Source: Alphaproteobacteria bacterium (lineage in GTDB: Bacteria; Pseudomonadota; Alphaproteobacteria; Rhizobiales; Rhizobiaceae). Taken from it: a stretch of 64,000 nucleotides of DNA. A program made the position numbers and the translations under genes. The first letter of the stretch is position 1. Every line of letters begins with the position of its first letter. Location of the stretch: contig JAJRQF010000049.1 of assembly GCA_024280375.1 (NCBI GenBank), positions 1-64,000 on the forward strand, given 5' to 3'. Positions 29,405 to 40,263 of this stretch are shown here, one piece after another. Under the pieces are notes generated by a model, which worked only from the letters and a program-made list of their open reading frames with translations, was not told where the DNA came from and did not search any database.

Positions 29405-29419
29405 TGGCATAGTCATTGC
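29405..29419 (+). promoter_or_regulatory. Candidate sigma-54 promoter of the nitrate transporter gene
   Basis: TGGCAT-AGTCA-TTGC has the exact GG-N10-GC spacing. Predicted initiation near 29431 falls before the GTG start at 29469 but after the more upstream start codons, which helps to decide that gene's start. Confidence 0.65.
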
Positions 29420-29468
29420 GTTGATGAGGGTAATTCTTCCAAATTTTGATCGCATGCTAGGAAAAAAT

Positions 29469-30947
29469 GTGTCGCATAAAAGCAGTCTCAACATAAATCT
29501 GTTTTCACTAACGCCGCCAATCAAGACATTGCACATCACCTGGCTGGCCTTTTTTATATCATTCGCTGTCTGGTTCAATCACGCTCCATTAATAGGGCAG
29601 ATAAGGCAAAGCCTCGGCCTCGATGATCAGCAGATCAAAATCCTGCTCATTCTCAATGTGGCGCTAACGATACCGGCTCGCATTATCATTGGTATGCTGG
29701 TTGATCGGTTTGGTCCGCGGGTCACATTTTCAAGCCTGCTTATGGTAGGCGGCCAAATCTGTATATTATTTTCCCTATCCAATTCATTTGAAATGCTGGC
29801 GATCACCCGGTTCTTACTGGGCTTTGTTGGCGCAGGCTTTGTGATCGGAATTCGAATGATCTCCGAATGGTTTCCTGCCCGTCAGGTCGGTCTGGCCGAA
29901 GGCATCTATGGTGGCTGGGGTAATTTTGGATCGGCTGCCGCGGCCATTGCATTGCCCAGTATTGCGCTGTTAGTCGGTGGTGATGACGGTTGGCGCTATG
30001 CGACCGCAATGACCGGTATTATCGCCATTATTTACGGTTTGATTTATTTGATTGTCGCCCGCGACACCCCAAAGGGGGCGACATATTTCAAACCGAAAAA
30101 AACCGGCGCGATGGAAGTCACCAGCAAAAATGATTTCATTTTATATGTGATTATGAAGGCGCCGCTCTTTTTGGCTCTGGGCCTTTTGACCTGGAAACTT
30201 GGCAGCAATAATTTGCAAATGATTGATGGTTGGATTGAAATCACAACCTATAGCGGTTTGCTGCTGCTCTATTTCTATCAGGTGTTTCACATTTATGAAG
30301 TGAACAAGCAGGTGTTCACCAAATCTGTTGCGAAAATTCATCAATACGATTTCAAGCAGGTAGCTGTGCTCAATCTGGCCTATATGGTGACGTTCGGTTC
30401 CGAGCTTGCTGTGATCTCTATGTTGCCGTTGTTCTTTATCGACACATTTGCCCTCTCGCCCGTAACCGCTGGCATATTGGCATCAGGTTTTGCATTCATG
30501 AACCTGATTGCACGGCCCGGCGGAGGTTTTTTCTCCGATCGTTTCGGCCGCAGAAAGTCACTTACAATTTTATTGACTGGCAGCACAATCGGCTATTTGT
30601 TGCTTTCGCAGATTGATGGTTCAACACCCATATATTTGGCAGTTACCCTCACCATGTTTTGTTCGTTTTTTGTGCAAGCCGGTGAGGGGGCCGTATTCTC
30701 GATTGTGCCTTTGGTGAAACGCCGACTGACCGGGCAGATCGCCGGCATGGTTGGCGCCTATGGCAATGTCGGGGCGGTGTTTTTTCTAACTGTTCTTTCA
30801 TTCGTTGCGCCAACAGTTTTCTTCATAACCATTGCCTGTGCAACCGCCCTGACCATCATTGCCGTATGGTTATTCCTAAAAGATCCCGATGGCCAAATAG
30901 CAGAAATTCTGCCCGATGGCACAGTCGAGTTGATTGAGGTAAGTTGA
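29469..30947 (+). CDS. NarK/NasA-type nitrate/nitrite transporter
   Basis: Major facilitator superfamily permease with about 12 membrane segments; imports nitrate for assimilation. [14 protein letters not shown] and LARPGGG-like [17 protein letters not shown] are the nitrate-signature regions of NNP-family transporters. The 492-residue form starts at GTG 29469, preceded by AGGAA at five bases; the frame remains open to 29421, but that would precede the predicted transcription start. The kinase/phosphatase gene follows after a few bases. Confidence 0.88.
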   Translation: MSHKSSLNINLFSLTPPIKTLHITWLAFFISFAVWFNHAPLIGQIRQSLGLDDQQIKILLILNVALTIPARIIIGMLVDRFGPRVTFSSLLMVGGQICILFSLSNSFEMLAITRFLLGFVGAGFVIGIRMISEWFPARQVGLAEGIYGGWGNFGSAAAAIALPSIALLVGGDDGWRYATAMTGIIAIIYGLIYLIVARDTPKGATYFKPKKTGAMEVTSKNDFILYVIMKAPLFLALGLLTWKLGSNNLQMIDGWIEITTYSGLLLLYFYQVFHIYEVNKQVFTKSVAKIHQYDFKQVAVLNLAYMVTFGSELAVISMLPLFFIDTFALSPVTAGILASGFAFMNLIARPGGGFFSDRFGRRKSLTILLTGSTIGYLLLSQIDGSTPIYLAVTLTMFCSFFVQAGEGAVFSIVPLVKRRLTGQIAGMVGAYGNVGAVFFLTVLSFVAPTVFFITIACATALTIIAVWLFLKDPDGQIAEILPDGTVELIEVS

Positions 30948-30952
30948 TTGTA

Positions 30953-32665
30953 ATGACGCAACTGCCTCACATCGAGATCGGACAATATTCAATTGCTGGC
31001 CGCAAGGAAGCCAATGAGGATTCCTACGGTATATTGTTTCCAGAAAACGAATTACTGGCAACCAAGGGGATTGCCATGGCAATTGCTGACGGCATGTCTT
31101 CCTGCGAAGCGCCGAAAGAGGCAAGCGAAAGCTGCGTAAAATCATTCCTCAATGACTACTTTGGCACGCCCGCAAGCTGGAGCGCCAAAACATCTGTTAC
31201 CCGGGTGCTAACGGCCACAAATCGCTGGTTATATTCCCAAGGTCAAAATGAATATCAAAGCAATAAAGGCATGGTGAGCACATTTTCAGGGCTAATATTG
31301 AGGCGCGGTATTGCAGAAGTTTTTCACATCGGAGACAGTCGAATTTCGCTTATGCGCAATGGAAAGATTGAGCCGCTCACACGTGATCACAAAACCCGAA
31401 TTTCAGATGATAAGGAATATTTATCAAAAGCGATGGGAATTAATCCACATGCGGAAGTGGATTACCGAAAATTACCAGTAGCATTGGGCGATATATTGAT
31501 ATTCACCACCGACGGTGTGCATGAATTTATAGATGTCAGGCAAATGGAAGCAATTATCAACGACTATCCGCAAAACCTTGATCGTGCTGCAAAGCTGATC
31601 GTTAATGAGGCATTTGAAAACTCCAGCCCGGACAATATGACCTGCCAGATTGTACGAATTACCCATACCGGCGAAATTGATGAAGACACCCATATCGACA
31701 ACCTGACGCGCCTGCCATTTCCGCCGCAACTGGAATCGGGCATGACCTTTGAAGGCCATCGTATTATTCGCGAGATCTACGCCAGCAATCGCACCCAGAT
31801 ATATTTGGCAAAGGACAATGAATCAGGCCAAAACGTTGTGATCAAAACGCCCTCGGTTAATTTCGAAGATGACACCGACTATCTTGAAATGTTTACTCGT
31901 GAAGAATGGATTGGCTCGCTGATTTCAAATCCTCATGTGGTGAAAATTGTAAAATCAAACAGGCCACGAAAGTTTCTGTATTATGTCGTTGAGTATGTTG
32001 AAGGCCAAACCTTGCGCGAATGGATGAATGACAATCCAACGCCCGATTTGCAAGAAGTGCGTGATATTGCCCGACAATTAGTCAGAGGTCTTCGGGCATT
32101 TCACCGAAAAGAAATTATACATCAGGATATTAAACCCGAAAATATCGTTATTGACAAAGACGGAACAGTAAAACTAATAGATTTTGGCTCCGCCCGTGTG
32201 GCCTCTCTGGAAGATGCGGGTGAGGGCGGAAACGAGCCAATTGTCGGTGGAACGAAAAACTATTCGGCCCCTGAATTTCAACTGGGTTATAAATCCACCA
32301 ACCAGTCAGATATCTATTCAATGGGGGTGATTTTGTATGAGATGCTTACCGGAAAACTACCTTATATCGGTGCTTTTGATTCTATTCGAAAACTGAAACT
32401 GCAATCCTACGTCTCAGCCAGAGCTATCAATTCAAATATTCCTTTTTGGATGGATGAATGTCTTAAAAAAGCCGTCGAAATTAATGCCGCAGATCGATAT
32501 TTCACCATGTCTGAAATGGTGAGGGATTTTTCACGGCCCAATCGAAATTTCAATCAAATCGAAATTGCGCCACTAATAGAACGTTATCCAAATGGATTTT
32601 GGAAGGTTCTCGCCGGTGTGTTGTTTACAATAAATATCATTCTACTTTTCTTATTATCGCGATAA
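30953..32665 (+). CDS. Bifunctional PP2C phosphatase / Ser-Thr kinase with C-terminal membrane anchor
   Basis: 570 residues. The N-terminal PP2C domain (about 1-235) keeps metal ligands in ANEDSYG, AIADGMSS, FTTDGVHEF and SPDNMT. A kinase domain follows (about 260-535) with VVIKTPS Lys, HQDIKPEN catalytic loop, DFGSA and SAPE. The final 20 residues (VLAGVLFTINIILLFLLSR) form one membrane helix. It starts within a few bases of the transporter stop (TTG at 30944 is an alternative start with a better-placed GAGG), so it likely controls, or responds to, the nitrate uptake system. The target is unknown. Confidence 0.9.
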   Translation: MTQLPHIEIGQYSIAGRKEANEDSYGILFPENELLATKGIAMAIADGMSSCEAPKEASESCVKSFLNDYFGTPASWSAKTSVTRVLTATNRWLYSQGQNEYQSNKGMVSTFSGLILRRGIAEVFHIGDSRISLMRNGKIEPLTRDHKTRISDDKEYLSKAMGINPHAEVDYRKLPVALGDILIFTTDGVHEFIDVRQMEAIINDYPQNLDRAAKLIVNEAFENSSPDNMTCQIVRITHTGEIDEDTHIDNLTRLPFPPQLESGMTFEGHRIIREIYASNRTQIYLAKDNESGQNVVIKTPSVNFEDDTDYLEMFTREEWIGSLISNPHVVKIVKSNRPRKFLYYVVEYVEGQTLREWMNDNPTPDLQEVRDIARQLVRGLRAFHRKEIIHQDIKPENIVIDKDGTVKLIDFGSARVASLEDAGEGGNEPIVGGTKNYSAPEFQLGYKSTNQSDIYSMGVILYEMLTGKLPYIGAFDSIRKLKLQSYVSARAINSNIPFWMDECLKKAVEINAADRYFTMSEMVRDFSRPNRNFNQIEIAPLIERYPNGFWKVLAGVLFTINIILLFLLSR

Positions 32666-32957
32666 AACGGTTGAAATTTGATAAAATTATACCCGCCAAA
32701 ATGCTTGATCTCTTAACTATTCGTTACTATGCGTTTTGAAACAATAATTTGAATTGGATATCAGCCGATTGACTGCTATTAATATATTCAGATTCATTTT
32801 ATGCTAAAAATTTAATTCATGAATTGATACTGAAGTTTGCAGGGTAACCAAATTTTCAAATTGCTGATCAGCCATCTAGGACATATTGTATAACAATACT
32901 GTCCAGGTAACATATGATTTAGTCAGATTTTGTGAATTTCTTGAAGAATATGGTCTA

Positions 32958-34274
32958 ATGAATATTTCTCATCACATCATAAACAAACGACCTTGGCTGA
33001 CCAGATTCCGGGTTCAATTGATCAGCGGTTGGTTGATCGCTGTTTTAATACCTTTTGTGACTGTAAAACTTGGTTTCAATGAGGCCCTGATTAAAAGCAA
33101 CAATGATCTAAATCTATTTTTTGGTGCAGCTATCGCTGCTACGGTTGGCGTTTTGGTTATGCGGCGGCTTACCAATTATCCAAGTATTGTTGCCGGATCC
33201 TATGTGATCATCAGCTTCACCCTGTCCTATTTAATTCTTGTTGGCATCTTTTTTGTTCTTCGACTGGAATATAGTCGGGTATTTTTTGTGCTCAGTTATG
33301 TCTTTTGCCTTGTCTGGTTTTTGTTGGTTTATTTTAACAACAAACAGCGTGTGAAGATTGTCTTTGCGATTGTTCCTGGAGGCAATGTATCCTTGGTGTT
33401 CAAAATCGCCGGCATCGAATGGAAAATGCTAAAAACTCCGCCTGAATATAGCCCGGATATGGGGCCGGTGGTGGTTGATTTAAGACATTCTCACGGTTCG
33501 GAATGGGAGCGTTTTATTGCTGAATGCGCCCTAAAGGGAGTTCCCGTTTATCATTCAAAGCAAGTTACCGAACACATGACTGGTAAGGTGGATATTGAGC
33601 ATTTGTCCGAAAATACATTTGGTTCGCTAATTCCCAATCTGGTTTATCAGCGACTTAAATTAGCCGGTGATGTTATTTTTGCTCTTATCTTGTTGCCGCC
33701 GGTGCTTCTAATTTTGGCAATTGCAGGATTGGCTATCTATTTCACCGAAGGGCAACCGATATTTTTTAAACAACCACGTATGGGGTATCAGGGTAACCAT
33801 TTTACTGTGTTCAAGCTCAGGACCATGAGCAATGTTATCGAAGAACCTTCGAATGACAGCATTGATGTTGTTCAGGGTTCTGAAGATAGTGTCTTGCAAA
33901 AGGCAATAACCAACATAGATGATATTCGAATTACGCCACTTGGTGCTATATTGCGAAAATACCGAATTGATGAATTACCCCAGATATTCAATATTATTCG
34001 CGGTGAAATGAGTTGGATTGGCCCTCGGCCAGAGGCTGTTGTGTTGTCAGAATGGTATGAAGACAAACTACCATTCTATCGGTATCGACATATTGTTCGG
34101 CCCGGTATTTCAGGCTGGGCACAGGTCAATCAAGGACATGTGGCAGAAATCGAGGAGGTCAATGAAAAACTTCACTACGATTTCTTTTACATCAAAAATC
34201 TATCAGCCTGGCTGGATTTTCTAATCGTAATCAAGACCATCTGGATTGTAATAACCGGTTTTGGCTCTAAGTAA
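32958..34274 (+). CDS. Undecaprenyl-phosphate sugar-1-phosphate transferase (WbaP/ExoY type)
   Basis: Initiates polysaccharide repeat synthesis by moving a sugar-1-phosphate onto undecaprenyl phosphate. The 438-residue product has four N-terminal membrane helices, a CoA-binding-like middle, and the catalytic PNPT-like domain at the end (FKLRTM, RKYRIDELPQ, IGPRPEAV, RPGISGWAQVN). The ATG at 32958 is used; the frame reaches upstream to 32886 only via TTG. First gene of the polysaccharide locus. Confidence 0.88.
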   Translation: MNISHHIINKRPWLTRFRVQLISGWLIAVLIPFVTVKLGFNEALIKSNNDLNLFFGAAIAATVGVLVMRRLTNYPSIVAGSYVIISFTLSYLILVGIFFVLRLEYSRVFFVLSYVFCLVWFLLVYFNNKQRVKIVFAIVPGGNVSLVFKIAGIEWKMLKTPPEYSPDMGPVVVDLRHSHGSEWERFIAECALKGVPVYHSKQVTEHMTGKVDIEHLSENTFGSLIPNLVYQRLKLAGDVIFALILLPPVLLILAIAGLAIYFTEGQPIFFKQPRMGYQGNHFTVFKLRTMSNVIEEPSNDSIDVVQGSEDSVLQKAITNIDDIRITPLGAILRKYRIDELPQIFNIIRGEMSWIGPRPEAVVLSEWYEDKLPFYRYRHIVRPGISGWAQVNQGHVAEIEEVNEKLHYDFFYIKNLSAWLDFLIVIKTIWIVITGFGSK

Positions 34275-34460
34275 TTCGTGGCCAAATGATTTTATGGCCG
34301 GGGAAGGAAATCTCTGAACCGAGTTTGATATTGTGTGATATTGCCATAATTTGGTGATACTGATACCACCTTTGTTGAAGCGATTGTATAAATCAGCAGC
34401 TTATATTCTTGTCACCTGGTAAGGCCCCGGGGACCGAAATTCGATTGTAATGGATAGCTT

Positions 34461-35780
34461 ATGAAAATTACGGTTATTGGTGCTGGTTATGTTGGACTCG
34501 TTTCCGGTGTTTGCTTTGCCGATTTTGGTCACGATGTTGTTTGTGTCGAGAAAGATATATCCAAAGTCGAAATGTTATCGCGTGGTGAGGTTCCAATTTA
34601 TGAGCCAGGCTTGGATGTATTGCTGAATGAAAATCTGGACGCAGGCCGTATAAAGTTTACTCAAAACCTATCCGAAAGTTTAGATGGTTCTGAGGCTGTG
34701 TTTATTGCTGTTGGGACGCCGACACGGCACGGAGATGGCCACGCTGATCTGACCTATGTTTACCAGACTGCCGAAGAAATTGCTCCCTTAATGCAGCAAG
34801 ACCTTGTGGTGATAATTAAGTCGACAGTTCCCGTTGGCACCAATCGAAAGATTTCCGATTTGCTGAAACAAAGACGACCGGAAATTAAATTTCATTCAGC
34901 ATCAAATCCTGAATTTTTGCGTGAAGGATCAGCGATTGAGGATTTCATGCGCCCGGATCGGGTAATTATCGGCGTTGAAGATCAATTTGCGGAAGATGTA
35001 TTACGCAGTGTTTATCGCCCGCTCAATCTGCGCGAAACGCCAATTTTCGCCACCGATCTGGAAACGGCAGAGATTATCAAATATGCGGCCAATGCTTTTT
35101 TGGCGACCAAAATAACCTTTATAAATCAGATTGCCGACCTCTGTGAGAAGGTAGGTGGTGACGTTCAGCAGGTCGCTAAAGGAATGGGCATGGATGGTCG
35201 AATTGGGTCTCAGTTTTTACATGCCGGACCCGGATATGGCGGCTCTTGTTTTCCAAAAGATACGACCGCACTTGCCCGTAGCGGCAGAGAGGCCGGTGCC
35301 GTGCAATCCATTGTGGAAACCGTGATCTCAGTTAACGAGGCCCGAAAAGCCTCAATGGCCGACAAAATAATCACCGCCTGTGGTGGCTCTGTTGAAGGCA
35401 AAAACATAGCCGTACTTGGCGTTACATTTAAGCCCAATACCGATGATATGCGCGATGCGCCAAGTCTCACCATTATTCCTCATCTGCAGAAGGCGGGAGC
35501 ATCTATTTCGGTTTGTGATCCTCAAGGTAAAAAAGAAGGCGAAGCTTTATTGCCAGGTGTTAAGTGGGTAAGCGATCCCTATGAAGCAGCAAATGGAGCA
35601 GATGCGCTTGCCATAATAACAGAGTGGAATGCATTTCGTGGGCTCGATCTTGGCCGACTGAAGTCAAGCATGTCTACGCCAATTATCATTGATCTCAGAA
35701 ATATTTATAATGTTGTAGAAATGGCGGATGCAGGCATGGAATATTACTCAATAGGAAAACGAAAGGCGTCTCTTCAGTGA
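34461..35780 (+). CDS. ugd: UDP-glucose 6-dehydrogenase
   Basis: Oxidises UDP-glucose to UDP-glucuronate. 439 residues, with GAGYVGLVSG (NAD binding), ASNPEFLREGSA, and the catalytic cysteine in GPGYGGSCFPKDT. Length and motifs are standard. Provides UDP-GlcA for the polysaccharide encoded around it. Confidence 0.96.
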   Translation: MKITVIGAGYVGLVSGVCFADFGHDVVCVEKDISKVEMLSRGEVPIYEPGLDVLLNENLDAGRIKFTQNLSESLDGSEAVFIAVGTPTRHGDGHADLTYVYQTAEEIAPLMQQDLVVIIKSTVPVGTNRKISDLLKQRRPEIKFHSASNPEFLREGSAIEDFMRPDRVIIGVEDQFAEDVLRSVYRPLNLRETPIFATDLETAEIIKYAANAFLATKITFINQIADLCEKVGGDVQQVAKGMGMDGRIGSQFLHAGPGYGGSCFPKDTTALARSGREAGAVQSIVETVISVNEARKASMADKIITACGGSVEGKNIAVLGVTFKPNTDDMRDAPSLTIIPHLQKAGASISVCDPQGKKEGEALLPGVKWVSDPYEAANGADALAIITEWNAFRGLDLGRLKSSMSTPIIIDLRNIYNVVEMADAGMEYYSIGKRKASLQ

Positions 35781-35945
35781 ATTGTCGTTCTCCGGCGATC
35801 TGCAATTCTGACTTTAATATTCAAAATTTCAGGTCCGCCATAGTGCGTGCTGATATCTCACTGGTATTATTGCAAAACCAGCAAAACAACCGTAAAGAAA
35901 CCAAACTGTTATTATTTACAACTATTGGCATATGAAATTAATTCA

Positions 35946-37070
35946 ATGACAAATCGAAAAGCACTCATTACAGGCGTGACTGGTCAGGATGGCTCCTATC
36001 TCGCTGAATTTCTTCTCGAAAAAGGCTATGAAGTCCACGGTATTAAACGCCGCGCCTCATCTTTTAATACCCAGCGTATTGATCATATTTATCAAGATCC
36101 CCATCTGGAAAGCCATAATTTCGTTTTGCATTATGGTGATCTGGCTGATTCTTCCAATCTGACGCGAATAATAAAGGAAGTGCAGCCAGACGAAGTGTAT
36201 AATCTGGCAGCCCAATCGCATGTGGCCGTAAGCTTTGAAGCGCCAGAATATACCGCAGACGTGGTAGGGCTTGGCACTTTGCGTATTCTTGAAGCAATCA
36301 GGCTTTTGGGGCTGGAAAAGAAGACCCGGTTTTATCAGGCATCGACTTCAGAACTTTACGGCGAAGTACAGGAAACACCGCAACGCGAAACCACACCGTT
36401 TTATCCGCGCTCTCCCTATGCCGCTGCAAAACTTTACGCCTATTGGATTACAGTAAATTACCGCGAAGCCTATGGCATGTATGCGTGCAATGGTATTTTG
36501 TTCAATCACGAATCGCCCCGGCGCGGCGAAACATTCGTCACCCGCAAAATTACCCGTGGCCTGGCAAATATAGCCCAGGGCCTCGAGCAATGCCTCTATT
36601 TGGGTAACATGAATGCGTTGCGCGACTGGGGCCATGCAAAAGACTATGTGCGCATGCAGTGGATGATGTTACAACAGGAAGCACCGGATGATTTCGTCAT
36701 TGCTACCGGTGTGCAGTATAGTGTTCGGGACTTTGTTCGTTGGTCGGCAGAAGAACTGGGCATTACGCTCGGCTTTGAAGGCAAGGGACAAGACGAAGTA
36801 GCGGTGGTAAAGGCAATCGAGGGAGAAGCTGCGACGGCCTTGAAGGTTGGCGATATAATTGTGCGGGTTGATCCACGATATTTTCGTCCGACTGAGGTCG
36901 AAACCCTTTTGGGTGATCCCACAAAGGCGAAGGAATTACTCGGCTGGGTGCCTGAAATAACAGTTCAGGAAATGTGTGCCGAAATGGTGGCCGAAGACTT
37001 AAAGGTGGCAAAACAGCACAAATTGTTGAAAGCGCACGGGTATGCCCCGCCTGTAACGACTGAATCATAG
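35946..37070 (+). CDS. gmd: GDP-mannose 4,6-dehydratase
   Basis: First step from GDP-mannose to GDP-L-fucose or GDP-rhamnose. The 374-residue product begins [20 protein letters not shown]; the short-chain dehydrogenase YxxxK is [10 protein letters not shown], and [14 protein letters not shown] is diagnostic. The open frame extends 33 codons upstream without family similarity, so the ATG at 35946 is chosen. The partner fcl follows. Confidence 0.97.
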   Translation: MTNRKALITGVTGQDGSYLAEFLLEKGYEVHGIKRRASSFNTQRIDHIYQDPHLESHNFVLHYGDLADSSNLTRIIKEVQPDEVYNLAAQSHVAVSFEAPEYTADVVGLGTLRILEAIRLLGLEKKTRFYQASTSELYGEVQETPQRETTPFYPRSPYAAAKLYAYWITVNYREAYGMYACNGILFNHESPRRGETFVTRKITRGLANIAQGLEQCLYLGNMNALRDWGHAKDYVRMQWMMLQQEAPDDFVIATGVQYSVRDFVRWSAEELGITLGFEGKGQDEVAVVKAIEGEAATALKVGDIIVRVDPRYFRPTEVETLLGDPTKAKELLGWVPEITVQEMCAEMVAEDLKVAKQHKLLKAHGYAPPVTTES

Positions 37071-37105
37071 GCTGAACGCGGGCAGATTACAGGGGCAAAT
37101 GCAAT

Positions 37106-38071
37106 ATGGTATTGAGGGTTTTTGTAGCGGGCCATAACGGCATGGTCGGCCGGGCGATAATCAGGCGTCTGGAAAATGATGCTAATATAGAGTTGATAAC
37201 CCGCTCGCGCCAAGAGCTTGATTTGTTATCACAGCGCGATGTGCAGCGTTTTTTTGAAACTGAAAAAATCGATCAAGTCTATCTGGCAGCGGCAAAGGTC
37301 GGTGGCATTCATGCCAACAATGAACAGCCTGCAGAGTTCATTTATGAAAACCTGATGATTGAGACCAATATCATTCATGCGGCCCATCTGGCCAATATTC
37401 AAAAATTGCTGTTTTTAGGCTCTAGCTGTATTTATCCCAAAAATGCAGATCAGCCGATGACTGAGGATGCCCTGCTGACCGGCGTGCTGGAACCAACCAA
37501 TGAGCCCTATGCGATCGCCAAGATTGCCGGCATTAAAATGTGTGAAAGTTATAACCGCCAATATGACCGCGACTATCGCAGCGTCATGCCGACCAATCTT
37601 TATGGCAGCCACGACAACTATCATGCCGAAAATGCCCATGTGATACCGGCTCTGCTGCGCCGCTTTCATGAGGCTGTGGAAGCGAAAACGCCGGAAATTG
37701 TCATATGGGGGTCCGGCAAGCCAATGCGTGAATTTTTGCATGTCGACGATATGGCGGCTGCCAGCATATTCGTGATGAATTTGTCTTCTGAAACCTATGG
37801 CAAGCATACATTGCCAATGCTTTCGCATATAAATGTTGGCACCGGTGTGGATTGTACGATCCGTGAACTTGCTGAAACCATTGCGAAAGTTACGGGCTTT
37901 ACGGGAGAGCTGGTATTCGATACATCAAAACCCGATGGCACAAAGCGCAAATTGCTCGACACATCACGCTTGGCAGCACTTGGCTGGACGTATGGCATCA
38001 ATCTAGAAAAGGGTCTGACATTGGCCTATAAATGGTTTGCTGCCAATCAGGAAACAATTAGGGGCAAATGA
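37106..38071 (+). CDS. fcl: GDP-L-fucose synthase
   Basis: Epimerase/reductase that completes GDP-L-fucose synthesis. 321 residues with [23 protein letters not shown], and the [16 protein letters not shown] active-site segment. It follows gmd by 35 bp, which makes GDP-L-fucose the likely product of the pair. Confidence 0.96.
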   Translation: MVLRVFVAGHNGMVGRAIIRRLENDANIELITRSRQELDLLSQRDVQRFFETEKIDQVYLAAAKVGGIHANNEQPAEFIYENLMIETNIIHAAHLANIQKLLFLGSSCIYPKNADQPMTEDALLTGVLEPTNEPYAIAKIAGIKMCESYNRQYDRDYRSVMPTNLYGSHDNYHAENAHVIPALLRRFHEAVEAKTPEIVIWGSGKPMREFLHVDDMAAASIFVMNLSSETYGKHTLPMLSHINVGTGVDCTIRELAETIAKVTGFTGELVFDTSKPDGTKRKLLDTSRLAALGWTYGINLEKGLTLAYKWFAANQETIRGK

Positions 38072-38368
38072 CAGGCAGGGGCAAATAAACACACATCAAA
38101 TCGTATGAATTCCTGTGACCTGTTCCTTGGATGGGGCGTAAATATGGGGTCAGGGTTGGGGAACTGGATTTATGGTTTCGCCATTTGGCTAAGATAGATA
38201 ATCTGTATTAGCTTCTGATGTGTTGAGTTTGCCGATCCATCCTTTTTGTATAAACTACTTAAAGACTATTCTTTATTGATTCCAAACCAGTTGAGTTACA
38301 ATACAGCTGATCTTATAGTTGGCATCGATTAGCTCAACCTGATTGGCAATATGTATGGGGAAAATGCG
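38072..38368. other. Intergenic region after fcl
   Basis: About 300 bp with no gene, tRNA or clear terminator. A stretch of G-rich sequence (near 38130-38165) stands out from the AT-rich remainder but does not match anything I know. Confidence 0.4.
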
Positions 38369-39595
38369 ATGAAATTCGTAAAAATTGCTCGCCGCCCAGC
38401 GTTCTATTCGCGACAGTTATACGCCAAAAGCTCCGATGCCGCATTGTTACCGTATTCCGAACAGAAGGATTGGTATTGCAGTGATTTTTTTGGTCCGGTG
38501 GATACTTGGGAAACCTATCTACCGGAAGCTGGTTATGATGCTACAGACATAATTAACGGTGTTCCTGAACTTGATGCAGCGTGGTACCGTGAAAACGAGG
38601 GAGCCTACCTGAGTGAGCCGATGGCAGTGCTTGCAGCTCAACTGAAATCTCTTCGTCCCGATATTTTGTTTCTCGAGGCAATTGAGAGTTTTACGAATGT
38701 TGAAATAGAAGTAATTCGATCATGGCTGCCAGATCTCAAATTGCTGGCGGGTATGACTGGGACAGATATAAGAACCAACCCAGCCCTGTATGCCGTTGAT
38801 GCTGTCTTTACTTGTATGCCGCAGTTGGTCGAAGAATTAAAAAATCAGGGTAAACCAGCCTATTATCTTCCCCATTCGTTTGACCCGCGTGTGTTGAAGA
38901 AGATTGATGTTAAAAGAGAAATTGATGAAGATATTGTATTTCTAGGGAATATAATTCCTGGGGCTCATTTACATGACTATAGGCGAGAAGTATTAGAAAC
39001 AATCGCAAATTTTCAACCCTGCACAATTTATTCTGATCAAAATACAATATTTTTAATTGAACTACTAGCGTATAGCATACGGTTTTCTGGGTGGAGTGCT
39101 GCTAAATTAATGGACAAAATAGGCATCCCCTTTGATCATCTTCCTGGAGGCAGAAAACTAAAAGCTGCGGCAGCAAAGCCAGATAAACCGTCATTCGGAT
39201 TCAGCTCAATTCTGGCGAAGCTGATGGCTCCCTCAGTTTATGGATTGGGAATGTACCAGGCGTTGCGAAATAGCAGATTGACAGTAAACGTACATGCCGG
39301 ATTAGCAGACAATTATGCCGCGAATATGCGTTTGTTTGAAAGTACAGGAGTAGGAACCTGTTTGGTAACCGATCGAAAAGACAATCTCAGGAGTTTATTT
39401 GAGCCAGATAAAGAAATAGTAGATTTTGGCAGCGCGGATGAGGCAGCAGAAAAAATTGAGTGGTTGCTGGATAATCCAAGCATGGCAGATGAAATTGCGA
39501 TCAATGGTCAAAAAAGAACATTGAGTGATCATTCATTCAGAAACAGAGTGCCAATTTTAACGCAGGCATTCAATGAGTTACTTGCAGCAGCATAA
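38369..39595 (+). CDS. CgeB/DUF3880-like glycosyltransferase
   Basis: 408-residue cytoplasmic protein. Features of CgeB-type GT-B glycosyltransferases: DAVFTCMPQLVEELKNQG, AYYLPHSFDPR, DIVFLGN, and a C-terminal VNVHAGLADNYAANMRLFESTGVGTCLVTD that binds the nucleotide sugar. The sugar is unknown. The ATG at 38369 follows GGGGAAAA, and I prefer it to the upstream 38351 ATG. The following acyltransferase reading frame overlaps its end by up to 23 bases. Confidence 0.75.
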   Translation: MKFVKIARRPAFYSRQLYAKSSDAALLPYSEQKDWYCSDFFGPVDTWETYLPEAGYDATDIINGVPELDAAWYRENEGAYLSEPMAVLAAQLKSLRPDILFLEAIESFTNVEIEVIRSWLPDLKLLAGMTGTDIRTNPALYAVDAVFTCMPQLVEELKNQGKPAYYLPHSFDPRVLKKIDVKREIDEDIVFLGNIIPGAHLHDYRREVLETIANFQPCTIYSDQNTIFLIELLAYSIRFSGWSAAKLMDKIGIPFDHLPGGRKLKAAAAKPDKPSFGFSSILAKLMAPSVYGLGMYQALRNSRLTVNVHAGLADNYAANMRLFESTGVGTCLVTDRKDNLRSLFEPDKEIVDFGSADEAAEKIEWLLDNPSMADEIAINGQKRTLSDHSFRNRVPILTQAFNELLAAA

Positions 39596-39611
39596 GAATT
39601 TCATACAGAAT

Positions 39612-40214
39612 ATGGGAATAAATACGATGTTATCACGCATCTGCGACTTCAGTATAAAAGCATCTCGACGTATAATCGCCGGCATAATAACAATTGCAGC
39701 GCGCAATCAAATAATAATGGGCCCAGGATCACGAATGACTGATAGTGCTCGAATTTATAATTCAAATAAAAACAGAGAATACATCACTATCGGAGAGAAC
39801 AGCATTATTGCGGGAGAGTTGTTTGTATTCGCTCATGGTGGAAAAATTGAAATTGGAGATTTCTGTTTCGTTGGGTCGGAAACTCGAATTTGGTCAGCAC
39901 AAAATATAAATATTGGAAATAGGGTGTTAATTTCCCATCAAGTGAATATTCTTGATACAAGCGGACATCCAGTAGATTCCGTTGAGAGGCATCATCATTA
40001 TCGAGCCATACATTCCAAAGGACACCCCAAAGATTTGAAAGGAATGAAGTCCAAACCCATAAAGATTGGCGATGATGCCTGGATTGGTTTCAATGTCATA
40101 ATTTTTGGGGGTGTAACAATTGGGGAAGGGGCAATTATTGGTGCAGGTTCCATAATTCGTAACGACGTGCCGGCAGGAGCAATGATAAAACCTGTTGGAA
40201 GCCGACAAGATTGA
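39612..40214 (+). CDS. Left-handed beta-helix acyltransferase
   Basis: Hexapeptide-repeat O- or N-acetyltransferase, about 200 residues. IGDFCFVGSETRIWSA, ISHQVNILDTSGH, and IGDDAWIGFNVIIFGGVTIG are typical coils with the catalytic His. The last residues (AGAMIKPVGSRQD) lack the usual AGNPAK ending, so the C-terminus may be abnormal. Start is uncertain: 39573, 39612 and 39627 are all possible and none has a strong ribosome binding site. Confidence 0.75.
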   Translation: MGINTMLSRICDFSIKASRRIIAGIITIAARNQIIMGPGSRMTDSARIYNSNKNREYITIGENSIIAGELFVFAHGGKIEIGDFCFVGSETRIWSAQNINIGNRVLISHQVNILDTSGHPVDSVERHHHYRAIHSKGHPKDLKGMKSKPIKIGDDAWIGFNVIIFGGVTIGEGAIIGAGSIIRNDVPAGAMIKPVGSRQD

Positions 40215-40263
40215 TTTACAGGTAGCTTCAAATTAGTCGCTAATTAAAATAGAAGAAAGTCAT

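Larger units (their letters stand above)
29100..29468. other. Divergent nirB/nitrate transporter control region
   Basis: A 369-bp AT-rich spacer between two divergent nitrogen genes. It contains two sigma-54-like promoters (29170-29184 and 29405-29419). I looked for a perfect NtrC dyad between them and saw only half-sites such as TTGCAC near 29298 and TTTGCACTTTG near 29374. Confidence 0.6.
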
